From Candidatus Hydrogenedentota bacterium (GTDB lineage Bacteria > Hydrogenedentota > Hydrogenedentia > Hydrogenedentales > JAJRTN01): 64,000 bases of DNA. Position numbers and translations under genes: made by a program. The DNA lies in contig JAJRTN010000002.1 of assembly GCA_024278275.1 (NCBI GenBank), positions 33,119-97,118 of the forward strand. Direction: 5' to 3'. This document shows positions 1 to 11,100 of this stretch, piece after piece. How positions within the stretch are numbered: the stretch's first letter is position 1; every line of letters begins with the position of its first letter. The notes below the pieces were generated by a model, which was not told where the DNA came from, made no database searches, and worked only from the letters and a program-made list of their open reading frames with translations.

Positions 1-455
1 AATTCATGGGTGTCTTCATCGAGCCCGCGGCCGGACACGTCTTCGTAAAAGAAATCGGAACCCACGAAACTGGTGCGTTCGTCGGAAGCCGCGATGCGCT
101 TCACCACGTCCAGGGCGGGCAGATAGAGCCACCGGTCGTCGTCGCCGCCCACGTGCTTCCACACCATGAAGACCATCTCGCGCACATCGGCCGGACGGTG
201 GAAGTAGACGTAGAACTTCTGCTCCTCGTCCCTGGTGTCCGTGTTGAGACGAAGGATGGTGAACTCCCGCGTCCGCGTTCGCCCCTGGCTGTCGGTGATG
301 GTCATCTTCACGCGGGCGCGGCCGTCCTTGCCCTGGTAGTAAACGGCATGGTTCGTCTTCTTCACGATTTCGCCGACGGAAAGGTCCTGGGCGAAAACGG
401 GCGCGGTCCACAGCGCCGCGATAGCTATCAGAAGTCCAACAAGGCTTGTCTTCAT
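1..455 (-). CDS. LolA-like outer-membrane lipoprotein-sorting protein (3' end cut by window)
   Basis: Partial gene: it reads leftward from ATG at 455 and runs off the left edge without a stop (151 codons visible). It opens with a cleavable signal peptide (MKTSLVGLLIAIAALW, then PVFAQ). The mature part resembles the LolA-like proteins annotated 'outer membrane lipoprotein-sorting protein': beta-rich, with KVKMT/REFTI strands and the stretch FYVYFHRPADVREM followed by DDDRWLYLPAL. GGAGG lies 8 nt before the ATG. It is the third gene of a leftward operon after arsR and the MMPL exporter, 16 nt behind the exporter stop. This family is often found beside MMPL/RND exporters, so a periplasmic partner for lipid or lipoprotein export is likely; the substrate is unknown. 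Confidence 0.8.
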   Translation of the reverse strand, partial: MKTSLVGLLIAIAALWTAPVFAQDLSVGEIVKKTNHAVYYQGKDGRARVKMTITDSQGRTRTREFTILRLNTDTRDEEQKFYVYFHRPADVREMVFMVWKHVGGDDDRWLYLPALDVVKRIAASDERTSFVGSDFFYEDVSGRGLDEDTHE

Positions 456-471
456 GAGGTGATCCTCCAGG

Positions 472-3357
472 TTACTGTTCGTCGTCGATAGGGTCGAGAC
501 CGCAACGATAGATTCGGCCCACGATCCAGCAGCCCCCCATCCACGCCACCATGGCGGCAATGGCGGTGCCGGCCAGCGAGTTGATGCCAAGCCCCATGAA
601 TTGATGCACGTTCACCGCCACGAGGGCGGCGAACGCCAGGGCGGCAATGATACAGGTGCCGCGCTGGCAGGCCAGGGCACGGGGCCGGGTTTTGGGAAAG
701 AGCATGGGCTCGCCCAAATGGATCAATGCGGGTAACAGCAGCAGCGTGGCCGCGCCCGACACGGCCAGGATGGCGGCCAGGAAGAAACCCACGGTCACGT
801 AGGGCAGCAGCGGCGCGGCCAGCAGGGGCAGGAAACCGATGGCGATAACCAGCACGTTGCGTGTAATGGCGCGGGCCGGTTCTCCGAACACGTGGGGAGA
901 GGTGGCCGCCCAATGCCCATACTTCTCATAGAGCGCGCGTGTACGGGACAGAAAGTGAATGGCAAAGTCCACCGCCAGCCCCAGGCTCAACGAGGACAAC
1001 ACCGCCACGGGCATATCGTAATCCTTGCCGATGAGCCCGATAACCCCATAGCTCAGCCCCACAGTCAGGGTGAGGGGAATCATGGAGAGAATGCCCCACA
1101 GGGCAGACCGGTAGAGGATGGTCATCATGAGGAAGACCACCAGGAAACTGCCCAGGAAAGCCTGCAACATGCCCGAAACCATCTTCTCCTGCCAGATGAC
1201 GTTGATGTAGGTCAAACCGAACCACCGGGTTTCCAATCCCATGGGAGGCGGGTTTTTCGCCACGAAATCATCCAGGGAAGCGACCACGGCCGACATGTCC
1301 CGGTTGTCGCCGCTGTTGAGCTGAATCCACAGGCTCGACGTGCGGTAATCGGGCGTGACGAAATGCCACAGGTCGTTGGGCCGGTGGCCGCCCTGGTAGG
1401 TGATGAGGCACTCCGCCACGGCGCGCGCCGAGTCGGGTATGCGGTAGTATGCCTCCTTGCCCTCGAACAATTCGCGGTGTACCGTTTTCACCAGGTCCGC
1501 GAGGGAGTTTGACTTGCCCACGACCCCCGTGGCAAGCAGGGCCTCCTGCAGGCGCGCCATGTACCGCAACACCTCGGGCTGTTTGAAGATCTCGTCGCGC
1601 TGACGCTCGCCGTCGATAAAGGCGATAAGGTCGTCCCAGGCGATGTCTTCGCCCACCCCGGCGTCGTCGTATTTTTTCCGCGCATACGTCTCCCACGCGT
1701 CGAGCAGGGCGGTTTTGGTCTCGACGCCGGCCACCAGCGTGCCGAGTTGCTTCTTCGCTTCCGCCGCCACGGCCGCATATTCGGGCACGTCCCCGGCTTC
1801 CTTCCCGGCTTTGGCATCCAGGCGGGCGAACATGCCCTCGGTGTAATCCGAGAGGCTTTCCTGCCTGCCTTCTCCGGGCGTAAGGGCCAGGTAGGCCATG
1901 TAAGTACCCGCGAAGTGCTCGTTCAGCACCTTGTCCGCAATGCGAATCTCGTGCGTCTTCTTAAACCACCGGGTCGGATTGTCATTGATTTGGATCTGGC
2001 TGATGCCGTACACCGAGACGGCCGCCAGCAGAAGCGCCCCCGCCACAATGAACCGCGCGTGGCTGTTTGTGAACGCCCCCGACATCCGCAAAATACGGCC
2101 CACCAGCGTTGCGTTGGCCGTGTTTTCCTCGTCTTCATGGTTCTTCGCGCCGAAGTTCGCAAGGGTTCTTTCCGGGAGGAACATGACATACGCCGGGATG
2201 AAGGTGATGGTCAGGACCCAGGCCAGCATGATGCCCAGCGAAACAAACACGCCGAAGACCTGTACCGGCGGGATGGGGGTTAACGCCAGCGAGGCGAAAC
2301 CCGCCGCCGAGGTCAGCGAAGTGTAGAGCATGGGCATGTGAAGATCGGCCATAACCGCGGTAATGGTCTTTTTCCGGTCCCGTGTCTGTTGGTAACGGTC
2401 GAAGAAATCCGACAGAATGTGGATGGAGTCCAGCACCGCAATGGGCATAATGAAGATGGGGATCATGCTGCTCATGATATGCACCGTGTTGCCGGTGATA
2501 ATGAGCGCGCCCATGGTGCCGATGACCGAGACGATGGCCACGATCATGGGGGAAATGATCAGGGTCAGTTTGCGGAAGAAAAAAAGCAGCAGCAGGAAGA
2601 TTACCAGCATGGCCATGGGCGCCGAGATGCCCATCTGGATGAACATCTCCACGCCAAAGGTGTCCTCCGCCACGGGCAAGCCGGTGATATGATACTCATC
2701 GTCGCCGCCCAGCTCCGCGATTTTCGCCTTCAGCTTGGCCGACACCTCGTAACTCAAATCCTTTGAGCTGAGGGGAATGTAAAGGGCCACGGCCTTGCCG
2801 TCCTCCGACACCAGCGTACCCTCGAGAAAGGGCAGGCGCGCCGCTTTGTCGCGCACGGCCAGGGCCTCTTCATCCGTTTTGGGCGGATCCTTCATGAGCC
2901 ATTCGAAGCGCACCTCCCCCAGTCCGCCCGGCTCGATATTGTCCACCGTGGACGGCGCAATAAGGTCCACGCCGATGACACCCGCCCGGGGATCGTCCAG
3001 CCCCAGCGCCTCGCCCTTGAGGCTCTTCGCGTAGGTGGCCAACGCGTGGATGCGTCCCAGCGAGGCCGCGTTGAACACGCCATTGGGGTTCTCATTATTG
3101 ACCACGCCCACCACCAACATGTCGTAGAGCGACAAGGTCTTTTTCATCCGGTCATGAAACACGCGCACCGGTTCATCATGATCCAGCATGTTCTCCGGGT
3201 CCGTGTCCACTCTCACCCCGTTCAGGAAGGGTGCCTCGGCGGGCCATAAAGAAGGCACCGCCACCATGGCAACAATGATGATGGAGGTCACCAGCATCAC
3301 CCCGGCCACCACCCACGGCCGTCGGGTCACAAACGCGGTTATCCGTTCACTTGACAT
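472..3357 (-). CDS. RND superfamily exporter, MMPL type
   Basis: 961-residue inner-membrane transporter of the MMPL/RND class (lipid, sterol or drug export driven by proton flow). One N-terminal membrane helix (about residues 13-36) is followed by a periplasmic domain, a block of five or six helices (about 240-420), a second helix and large periplasmic domain (about 480-740), then a second helix block with ATSPHVFGEPARAITRNV in a cytoplasmic loop. This is the duplicated architecture expected of one RND monomer. I chose the ATG at 3357 (MSSERITAF): AAGGAG lies 10 nt upstream, and the 50 residues available upstream look non-coding. It sits between arsR and a LolA-like gene, so it is probably derepressed by an effector of the ArsR protein. 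Substrate cannot be told from sequence. Confidence 0.88.
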   Translation of the reverse strand: MSSERITAFVTRRPWVVAGVMLVTSIIIVAMVAVPSLWPAEAPFLNGVRVDTDPENMLDHDEPVRVFHDRMKKTLSLYDMLVVGVVNNENPNGVFNAASLGRIHALATYAKSLKGEALGLDDPRAGVIGVDLIAPSTVDNIEPGGLGEVRFEWLMKDPPKTDEEALAVRDKAARLPFLEGTLVSEDGKAVALYIPLSSKDLSYEVSAKLKAKIAELGGDDEYHITGLPVAEDTFGVEMFIQMGISAPMAMLVIFLLLLFFFRKLTLIISPMIVAIVSVIGTMGALIITGNTVHIMSSMIPIFIMPIAVLDSIHILSDFFDRYQQTRDRKKTITAVMADLHMPMLYTSLTSAAGFASLALTPIPPVQVFGVFVSLGIMLAWVLTITFIPAYVMFLPERTLANFGAKNHEDEENTANATLVGRILRMSGAFTNSHARFIVAGALLLAAVSVYGISQIQINDNPTRWFKKTHEIRIADKVLNEHFAGTYMAYLALTPGEGRQESLSDYTEGMFARLDAKAGKEAGDVPEYAAVAAEAKKQLGTLVAGVETKTALLDAWETYARKKYDDAGVGEDIAWDDLIAFIDGERQRDEIFKQPEVLRYMARLQEALLATGVVGKSNSLADLVKTVHRELFEGKEAYYRIPDSARAVAECLITYQGGHRPNDLWHFVTPDYRTSSLWIQLNSGDNRDMSAVVASLDDFVAKNPPPMGLETRWFGLTYINVIWQEKMVSGMLQAFLGSFLVVFLMMTILYRSALWGILSMIPLTLTVGLSYGVIGLIGKDYDMPVAVLSSLSLGLAVDFAIHFLSRTRALYEKYGHWAATSPHVFGEPARAITRNVLVIAIGFLPLLAAPLLPYVTVGFFLAAILAVSGAATLLLLPALIHLGEPMLFPKTRPRALACQRGTCIIAALAFAALVAVNVHQFMGLGINSLAGTAIAAMVAWMGGCWIVGRIYRCGLDPIDDEQ

Positions 3358-3416
3358 GGCTCTTACACTCCTTGCATGGAATCTGCGGTATTGCCTTGAA
3401 AAACAACAGCGGGCCC

Positions 3417-3740
3417 TCAGGAGGCGGAATCCGTTTCGCCGTAATGACACTGCACGCAGGCCATAATGCCCACCAGGCCCTCGGAAGCCGCCCGGTAATA
3501 GATGCACCGGCCCCGGCGCTCAAAGGCAAGCAAACCCCGGTCCTTCATCAATCGCAAGTGCTCGGAAGCCATATGGCTCGGAATCCCGCAGGCCTCCGCC
3601 AATTCGCCCACCGTATGCTCCTGCTTCAACAGGAGCTGCACCATGTGCAACCGGTGCGGGTGCGCCAGGGTTTTCAGGCACTCCGCCGCCCGCGTGAGGC
3701 CTTCCATGTCCACTAGCTCCGCTGGCCTGAGTTTGCTCAT
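3417..3740 (-). CDS. ArsR-family winged-helix repressor
   Basis: 107-residue winged-helix regulator. The core LKTLAHPHRLHMVQLLL, the recognition helix around IPSHMASEHLRLM and the wing RRGRCIYYR are typical of ArsR/SmtB proteins. Cysteines at 51, 95 and 98 (the last two as CVQC near the C-terminus) could form a metal or thiol sensor. They do not match the classic CxC site of the alpha-3 helix, so the effector is uncertain. Start chosen at ATG 3740 with GGAGG 9-10 nt upstream; a longer reading would begin inside the promoter. It is the first gene of an operon with the MMPL exporter (59-nt gap) and LolA-like gene. A palindrome overlapping the -35 box suggests autoregulation. Confidence 0.9.
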   Translation of the reverse strand: MSKLRPAELVDMEGLTRAAECLKTLAHPHRLHMVQLLLKQEHTVGELAEACGIPSHMASEHLRLMKDRGLLAFERRGRCIYYRAASEGLVGIMACVQCHYGETDSAS

Positions 3741-3764
3741 CCTTTCCGTCCCTCCATCACACTC

Positions 3765-3794
3765 ATTATATATCGGGACATTTAGATATGTCAA
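3765..3794 (-). promoter_or_regulatory. Sigma-70-type promoter of the arsR-MMPL operon
   Basis: On the minus strand TTGACA (3789-3794) and TATAAT (3765-3770) are separated by 18 bp, about 25 bp upstream of the arsR ATG. Both hexamers match consensus exactly. Confidence 0.75.
3777..3792. promoter_or_regulatory. Putative ArsR operator palindrome
   Basis: GACATATCTAAATGTC (minus strand) is an inverted repeat with perfect 5-bp arms and partial symmetry inside. It overlaps the -35 element of the arsR promoter, the usual place for an ArsR-type autorepressor site. Binding is inferred. Confidence 0.55.
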
Positions 3795-3871
3795 ACTCTG
3801 GCGGGGCGCTGATTATTCCCCGCCCGGTGCTTCGGTGGACCGTATGGACGAAGGGGGGACGGTCTTTCTGT

Positions 3872-4960
3872 TTACGCCCCGTAGTTCCGCCCTTCATCGA
3901 CCATGGCAAGGTAGTTATCCACAGGAATGTAATTGGCCACGCTGTTACCGGTCCCGAGGCAGTAGCCACCGCCGGGTTGGCACACGTCAAGGGTTTCGCG
4001 CACGCGCCGGCGAACGGCGGTTTCGTCGTGGCGGCACATGAAGTCCACGTCAATGCCCCCCAGCAGGGCCAGCCGATCCCCATAGCGTGCTTTGTTGTCC
4101 GTCACCTTCTCGATGGTATCCTCGAAAGAATGCTTGCCGTCGATCTTCACGTCGTTGAGGAGATCGGGCATGATGGCTTCCAGGTTGCCGCAGGAGTGAA
4201 GAATGTAAGGAAGACCGGCGGCGTGGGACATTTCGGCCATGCGCTTGTGTCCGGGCAACACGAATTCGCGCATGTCGTCCGGGCTGATGAGGGTTCCCAT
4301 GCGGAAGCCCATGTCGTCGCTGCCCCAGACAATCTTCACGCGGTCGAACTCGAGAAGCCGGGCGAGAAAAATTTCATAGTGATCATTGAGCCGCCTGGCA
4401 ATGGCTTCGACGAGGTCGCGTTGCTCACAGAGCGCGACACAGAGGGTTTCGTAGCCCATGAGCCAGGTGAGGAACTCGGCGAAATGAGCGAAGCCCCCGC
4501 TTCCCACGACGCACATATTGTCCGGCAGGTTTTTTCCGTACCACTCCAGCATACGCGTGCTTCCCTTGGCCGCGTCGGGCCAGGGATAACGCTCGAAGGA
4601 TTCCCAATCGGTGATGGGGCCCTGGTGGCTGTCCACGAAACTTCGCCCGTCGGCACGGGCCAGGCCGGCCACGTCGTCGGTTTGGTGATAATTCATCGGC
4701 CATTCGAGCCCCTCCAGGCTGCACCGCACGAAGTCATAGCCAAGGAAAGACTGGAGACGGATCTGTTTCTTTCCCTCGAAGAACGGGTCGGTTGCGTCCA
4801 ATCCGTCAAGCAGGTCGAAGCGCCCGCAAATGGCGTCCTGCACCTCCGCGTCCAGGAAGAGCTCGATATGATGCACCCGCTTCGGTGTGCCCTCCCGGCG
4901 AATGCAGGCCACCAGTTCTTCCCAATCCGGCGTGACCTCCGTGGCAAAGTTCGTAAACAT
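3872..4960 (-). CDS. Uroporphyrinogen-decarboxylase-superfamily protein (methyltransferase-like)
   Basis: 362-residue TIM-barrel protein of the UroD superfamily (COG0407). H255-S-C257 in ILHSCGN, together with C334 in GYCLGTGN, forms an HxC...C pattern. In the MtaA/MtbA corrinoid:thiol methyltransferase branch this pattern binds zinc, so a methyl-transfer role is more likely than haem synthesis; the substrate is unknown. Start taken at ATG 4960 (MFTNF), 7 nt after AAGGAG. The same strand carries the giant PKD lipoprotein gene upstream, but a terminator-like hairpin separates the two. Its 3' end faces the arsR promoter region, with about 70 bp between. Confidence 0.8.
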   Translation of the reverse strand: MFTNFATEVTPDWEELVACIRREGTPKRVHHIELFLDAEVQDAICGRFDLLDGLDATDPFFEGKKQIRLQSFLGYDFVRCSLEGLEWPMNYHQTDDVAGLARADGRSFVDSHQGPITDWESFERYPWPDAAKGSTRMLEWYGKNLPDNMCVVGSGGFAHFAEFLTWLMGYETLCVALCEQRDLVEAIARRLNDHYEIFLARLLEFDRVKIVWGSDDMGFRMGTLISPDDMREFVLPGHKRMAEMSHAAGLPYILHSCGNLEAIMPDLLNDVKIDGKHSFEDTIEKVTDNKARYGDRLALLGGIDVDFMCRHDETAVRRRVRETLDVCQPGGGYCLGTGNSVANYIPVDNYLAMVDEGRNYGA

Positions 4961-5071
4961 GATCAAGCTCCTTTTCCTTCCTACAGGGATAGTGACAGGG
5001 GTATGTTGAACGGCGGGAACCGTGCCATTATCCGCGAAGCATCCCGGTGCCGCAAGTCCGTAATCCGGAAA

Positions 5072-5102
5072 GCCGGCGCACGGCCTGGAGCCGTGCGCCG
5101 GC
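5072..5102 (-). terminator. Hairpin terminator after the PKD lipoprotein gene
   Basis: Perfect 12-bp stem GCCGGCGCACGG with a 7-nt loop, 28 bp past the stop of the leftward lipoprotein gene. On that strand it is followed by TTTCC, a weak T tract. Confidence 0.6.
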
Positions 5103-5130
5103 GGAACAGAAGGGATTGCGCGTCATGAAC

Positions 5131-8100
5131 TCATGGCGTGGGTTCCGGCGAGGCGTAGACCGTCACGTTGTCCACCGCGAAGCCCGGGAGGAAGTTGATG
5201 TTCTGATCACCGGAATCAAAGAGGAACTGTACGTTGATGTCGGAACCCCGGAAGCGGGAGATGTCGATGACCGCCGTGTACCAGTTCACCACGGAACCGG
5301 GAGGAAGGATTTTCGCCTGGCCTCCATCGGGGATGGGAGCATCATCGCAAAGTTGGAAGATAACGGCTTTCACGACACCCGCGCCGTCGCTGTTGTCGGC
5401 CAGGGTTTCAAAGCCACTGCCGGACTCGAAGACAAGCACCGCGGCGTAGTCCGTCGTGCTGCCGGAAGCGCCTTCCGTGATGAGGAAATAATTGAACACG
5501 AGCGTCGCGGTCCCCGCGCCACCCGGCAGGGAAATGGTGGGCGAGGTGGCCAGTCCGCCCGTCGCCTGCCCCGTATCATAGTCGCATGTGTCGTCCTGGC
5601 CGAAATAGAGCATGGTGGGGGTGCCGTCGATGGCGTTGGGCCCGTAACACGCCGCCGAGCGGTGCCACAGTCCGTTGCCGCTGCCCGCGGTGTTGTCCAG
5701 AATGAAGCCGTCGAGATCCACCTCAAAGCCGGCCTGGTAGACCAGGGCGCCCCGAGGCAAACCGCCGTCGGGACAAACGGTCCCGTTCTCCAGTGGGCAA
5801 ATACCCTCGATAAACACCGTCCGAATGGATTCACCCGTGTTGCCCGCGTTATCCGTGGAACGATAGATGACCTGGTACTCTCCGCGTGTCTGCATGTTCA
5901 CGCCGGACACGTCGATCTGAACCACGGTCTCTCCATCGCATTGGTCGATGGCGGTTGCGCCGGGAATCAGGAGATATCCCCCACAATTCAGGTGGAGTGG
6001 TCCCGGATCAACCTGGGTAATCTCCGGTGGAATCGTGTCCTCGACGATAACCGTACGCGTGCGCGAAGCGGTATTGCCCGCGGCATCGGTAGCCGTGTAG
6101 ACCACCAGGAAGCTGCCGGTGACGCTGGTGTTTTCGTCGATGACATTTATCTCCAGGAAGGGATCAGGATCACAGTTGTCTTCGGCCACGGCACCCAGTT
6201 CCTCGTAAGACGTCCCGCATTCAACGGTCTGCACCGAGGGGCCGATGAAGGTTATGCCTGGCGGCGTCGTGTCTTCCACCACCACCGTTCGGCTTCCCGT
6301 GGCCGTGTTCCCCGCGCCGTCCGACACACTGAACCCGACGGCGTACGTACCGGGTACGGTCGTGTCCACCTGGCTGTCATCAATGGTTACATTGTTCAGG
6401 TCGCCTTCGCAGGTGTCGGTCGCCACGGCACCCGGGTCGACATAGGGATCGCCGCACTCCACGGTGAGAGGATCCGCCCCAAGAATCTCCAGCACCGGTG
6501 GAGTGGTGTCCTCGACGATGACCGTGAGTTCCACGGTGCCCGTGTTTCCGGCGCCATCGGTGGCGGAATAGGTTACCGTGTAGGTGCCGGGCGCAAACAG
6601 GTCCAGGCCGCCCGTGTCCCGGTCGACCGGGATGGGGGTCTGCGTGTCGCACGTGTCGGTGGCGGACGCGCCCGGTATGGGCGTATTGCTTCCACACTCG
6701 ATATGAAGCGGGGGACCATCGAATGGCTCAAGTTCGATATCCGGCGTCGTCGTGTCTTCCACGGTCACGGTTCTCGTGACCGGATCGGCCTCGGCCCCGA
6801 AAATATCCGAGGCGGTATAGGTGAGCGTGTACTCGCCCGGCGTGCCCGCATCGACCGTGCCGCTGATGTTCAAGCGATGGCTGATATCACCACTCTCGGG
6901 ATCGCTGACAACAGCACCCGCTTCTTGATAGGGGGTGCCACATTCCAACGTGAGGGCCCCGTCGCCGATAAGCGTGATCGTGGGCGGCTGGTTGACCGCC
7001 GTAATCACCACGCCGTCGGGCAGACTGTCCACCGTGCCGTCGTTCACAATAAGCTGGAACACGTAGTCGCCGGGCGCCTCGGGGAAGAAGGACGGGGTGG
7101 GCGAAGTCACGTCGTCCAGAATAAAGTCGAAGGGGCCGGCTTTTTCCTGCTGATCCCCGCCGAGAGGAACAGACAACACGCTCCATCGATAGGTAAGCGG
7201 GTCATTGTCCACGTCGAAGCTGCCCGTGCCGTCCAGCATGACATCGTCGGTGATGGGCACCTCGCGATCAGGCCCGGCGTCGGCCACCGGCGGCGTGTTC
7301 TCCGTGGTCACCTGCACCGTGTCCGGCGCGCTGTCCGCCGTACCGTCGTTCACGATGAGTTGCAGCACGTAGGTGCCCGCCACATCGATGATAAAGGACG
7401 GTGTCGCCGTGTCCGCACCCACGAGTTGCGCGGTGCTTTTCGCCGGCCCGCCCTGCTCCGGTTTCGACAGGAAGCTCCAGGAATAAGTCAGGGGGTCGTT
7501 GTCCACGTCGAAGCTGGCCGTGCCGTCCAGGGTAATGGTATCGAACACGCGGCCGGTCTGATCGGCCCCCGCGTCGGCCACGGGCGGGGTGTTCTCCGTG
7601 GTGACCACCACCGTGTCCGGCACACTGTCCACGGTGCCGTCATTCACGACCAGTTGGAAGATGTACGTGCCCCCGGCTTCAATCGTGAAGAACGGCTGCA
7701 CCGCCGTGGCGTCGTTCAACAGTGCCGACGGGTCGGCCACGCCATCGGGCGAAGAAACAACACTCCATGCGAAAATGAGGGAATCACCATCCACGTCGGA
7801 ACTGCCGCTGCCGTCCAGGGTGATGGTGTCAAACACGCGACCGGACTGATCCGGGCCGGCGTCGGCCACGGGCGGGCTGTTTTCCGTGGTGATCACCACC
7901 GTGTCCGGCGCGCTGTCCACCGTGCCATCGTTTACGATGAGCTGCACCACGTAAGTACCGGGCAGATCAATGACGAAAGTCGGCGTGGGCGAGGCTGGGT
8001 TGCTCAGGGTGGCCGTGCTTTGATCAGGGCTTACCCCGGGCACGGAGAGGAAGCTCCAGGCGTAGGTCAGGGGATCGCCGTCCACGTCATGGCTCCCCCC

Positions 8101-11100
8101 GCCGTTGAGGGTCACCATGTCGGTAACGAAGTGGGTTTGATCGGGACCCGCGTCGGCTACGGGCGGGCTGTTCTCCGTGGTGATCACCACCGTGTCCGGC
8201 GCGCTGTCCACCGTACCGTCGTTCACCACCAGTTGCAGCACATAGACACCCGGCAGGTCGATCACAAAGGTGGGCGATACTGCGGTGGGGTCGTCAAGCA
8301 CGGCGGCACTCTTGGTGGCGCCCCCCGACGGCTTCGATACGAAACTCCAGGCATAGGTGAGCGGATCGCCGTCCACATCGGAGCTTCCGCTGCCGTTAAG
8401 GGTCACCGTTTCCGTGACCAGCCGGGTCTGGTCTGGGCCCGCATCGGCCACGGGCGGGCTGTTCTCCGTGGTGATCACCACCGTGTCCGGCGCGCTGTCC
8501 ACCGTACCGTCGTTCACCACCAGTTGCAAAATATAGGTGCCCGGCAGGTCGATAACAAAGGTGGGCGATACCGCGGTGGGGTCGTCAAGCACGGCGGCAC
8601 TCTTGGTGTCGCCTCCCGACGGCTTCGATACGAAACTCCAGGCATAGGTGAGCGGGTCGCCGTCCACGTCGGAGCTTCTGCTGCCGTTGAGGGTCACCGT
8701 TTCCGTGACCAGCCGGGTTTGATCAGGGCCCGCGTCGGCCACGGGCGGGCTGTTCTCCGTGGTGATCACCACCGTGTCCGGCGCGCTGTCCACCGTACCG
8801 TCGTTCACGATGAGTTGCAGGACATACTGGCCGGGAAGGTCAATGACGAAAGACGGGCCAACAGCGGCGGGATCATCGAGCGCGGCCGTGCTTGTCGTCG
8901 TGCCGTCCGCGCCCCGTGGCACGGGAAGGAAGCTCCAGGAATAGGTGAGGGGATCGCCGTCCACATCGCTGCTGCCACTGCCGTCGAGCGTGACTCTTTG
9001 GGTTACGAGGCGGGTCTGGTCCGGCCCCGCGTCGGCCACTGGAGGACTGTTTACCGTACTCACCACCACCGTATCGGGGGCACTGTCCACGGTGCCATCG
9101 TTCACCACCAGTTGGAGAATGTACTCGCCGGGGAGATCCACCACGAAGCTCGGACTGACGGCGGTGGGATCGTCGAGAACGGCGTTGCTTTTTGCGCCGC
9201 CCTCATCTCCCGGCTTGGAGACAAAACGCCAGGAGAAAGTGAGCGGGTCGCCGTCCACGTCGCTGCTGCCCCGGCCATCCAGCGTGGCCGTCTCGGTGAC
9301 CCGCCGCGTCTGGTCCGGCCCCGCGTCGGCCACGGGAGGACTGTTTACCGTGCTCACCACCACCGTATCGGGGGCACTGTCCACGGTGCCATCGTTCACC
9401 ACCAGTTGGAGGATGTACTCGCCGGGGAGATCCACCACGAAGCTCGGGTTTACCGCGGTGGGGTCATCCAGGGTGGCCGTACTCTCACCCCCCTCGCCCC
9501 CTCCCGGCCGGGACACGAAACGCCAGGAATACGTCAAGGGATCGCCGTCCACATCGCTGCTGCCTCGGCCATCCAGCGTAGCCGTTTCGGTGACCCGCCG
9601 CGTCTGGTCCGGCCCCGCGTCGGCCACGGGAGGACTGTTCTCCGTGCTCACCACCACGGTATCCGCTTCGCTGTCCACCGTGCCGTCGTTGACGACAAGC
9701 TGCAAGACATAGTTGCCGGGGAGATCCACCACGAAACTCGGGCGCACGGCGGTGACATCGGTCAAAGCCGCGGCGCTGCCCGCCGGCATGGAGACAAAGC
9801 GCCAGGCATAGGCCAGGGGATCACCATCCACGTCACTGCTGCCGCTGCCATCCAGCGTGGCCGTCTCCGTCACGAGGCGGGTTTGATCCGCCCCCGCGTC
9901 GGCCACGGGCGGACTGTTCTCCGTGCTCACCACCACGGTGTCCGGTTCGCTGTCCACCGTGCCGTCGTTGACGACAAGCTGCAAGACATAGTTGCCGGGG
10001 AGATCCACCACGAAACTCGGGTTTACCGTGGTGGGGTCATCCAACGTGGCCGTGCTTTTCCCGCCCTCATCGCCTTCGGGCCGGGACACAAAGCTCCAGG
10101 AATAGGTCAGGGGGTCACCATCCACATCGCTGCTGCCGCTGCCGTCCAGCGTGGCCGTCTCGGTGACCAACCGCGTCTGGTCCGGCCCCGCGTCGGCCAC
10201 GGGAGGACTGTTGTCCGTGCTTACCACCACGGTGTCCGCTTCGCTGTCCACCGTGCCATCGTTGACGACAAGCTGCAAGACATAGTTGCCGGGGAGATCC
10301 ACCACGAAACTCGGCGTGACGGAGGTGGGATCGTCCAGAACCGCCGCGCTTTTATCGCCTGAGTTCCCTTCGGGTTTGGAGACAAAGCTCCAGGCAAAGG
10401 TCAGGGGATCGCCGTCCACGTCGCTGCTGCCGCTGCCATCCAGCGTGGCCGTCTCCGTCACGAGGCGGGTTTGATCCGCCCCCGCGTCGGCCACGGGCGG
10501 GCTGTTGTCCGTGCTCACCACGACGGTGTCCGGCTCGCTGTCCACCGTATCGTCATTAACGACAAGTTGCACCACGTAATCGCCCGGCACATCAATGGTG
10601 AAACGCGGACTCACCGTATCCGCGCCGTTCAGCGCGGCGGCACTGCCCCCGGGGATGGAAACAAAGCTCCAGGAGAAGGTCAGGGGATCGCCGTCCACGT
10701 CGCTGCTGCCGCTGCCGTCCAGCGTGGCCGTCTCCGTCACGAGGCGGGTTTGATCCGGCCCCGCGTCGGCCACGGGCGGACTGTTGTCCGTGCTCACCAC
10801 GACGGTGTCCGGCTCGCTGTCGGCATCACCGTCGTTCACCACCAGTTGAATCACGTAATCACCGGGCGCGTCGATGGTGAAACGGGGAGACACGGAGGCC
10901 GCGTCGCTCAGCTCGCTCGAACTGAGCGCGGGACGGGAGACGAAACTCCAGGAAAAAGTCAGGGGATCGCCATCCGCATCTGAACTGCCGCTGCCGTCAA
11001 GCGTGGCCGTTTGCCCGACGAGACGGGTCTGATCCGGGCCGGCATCGGCCGTGGGGACCGTGTTGAGCGTACTCACCACGACGGTGTCCGGGGCGCTGCT

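Noticed and set aside
3918..3926. TTATCCACA, a perfect DnaA-box sequence
   Set aside because: Single copy inside the UroD-like coding sequence; expected by chance in 64 kb.
5047..10362. 1,771-codon open frame on the + strand opposite the PKD lipoprotein
   Set aside because: It is the antisense shadow of a repetitive, GC-biased gene; its product is a His/Arg-rich repeat with no family, and it has no ribosome site or promoter. The minus-strand frame has lipobox and domains.
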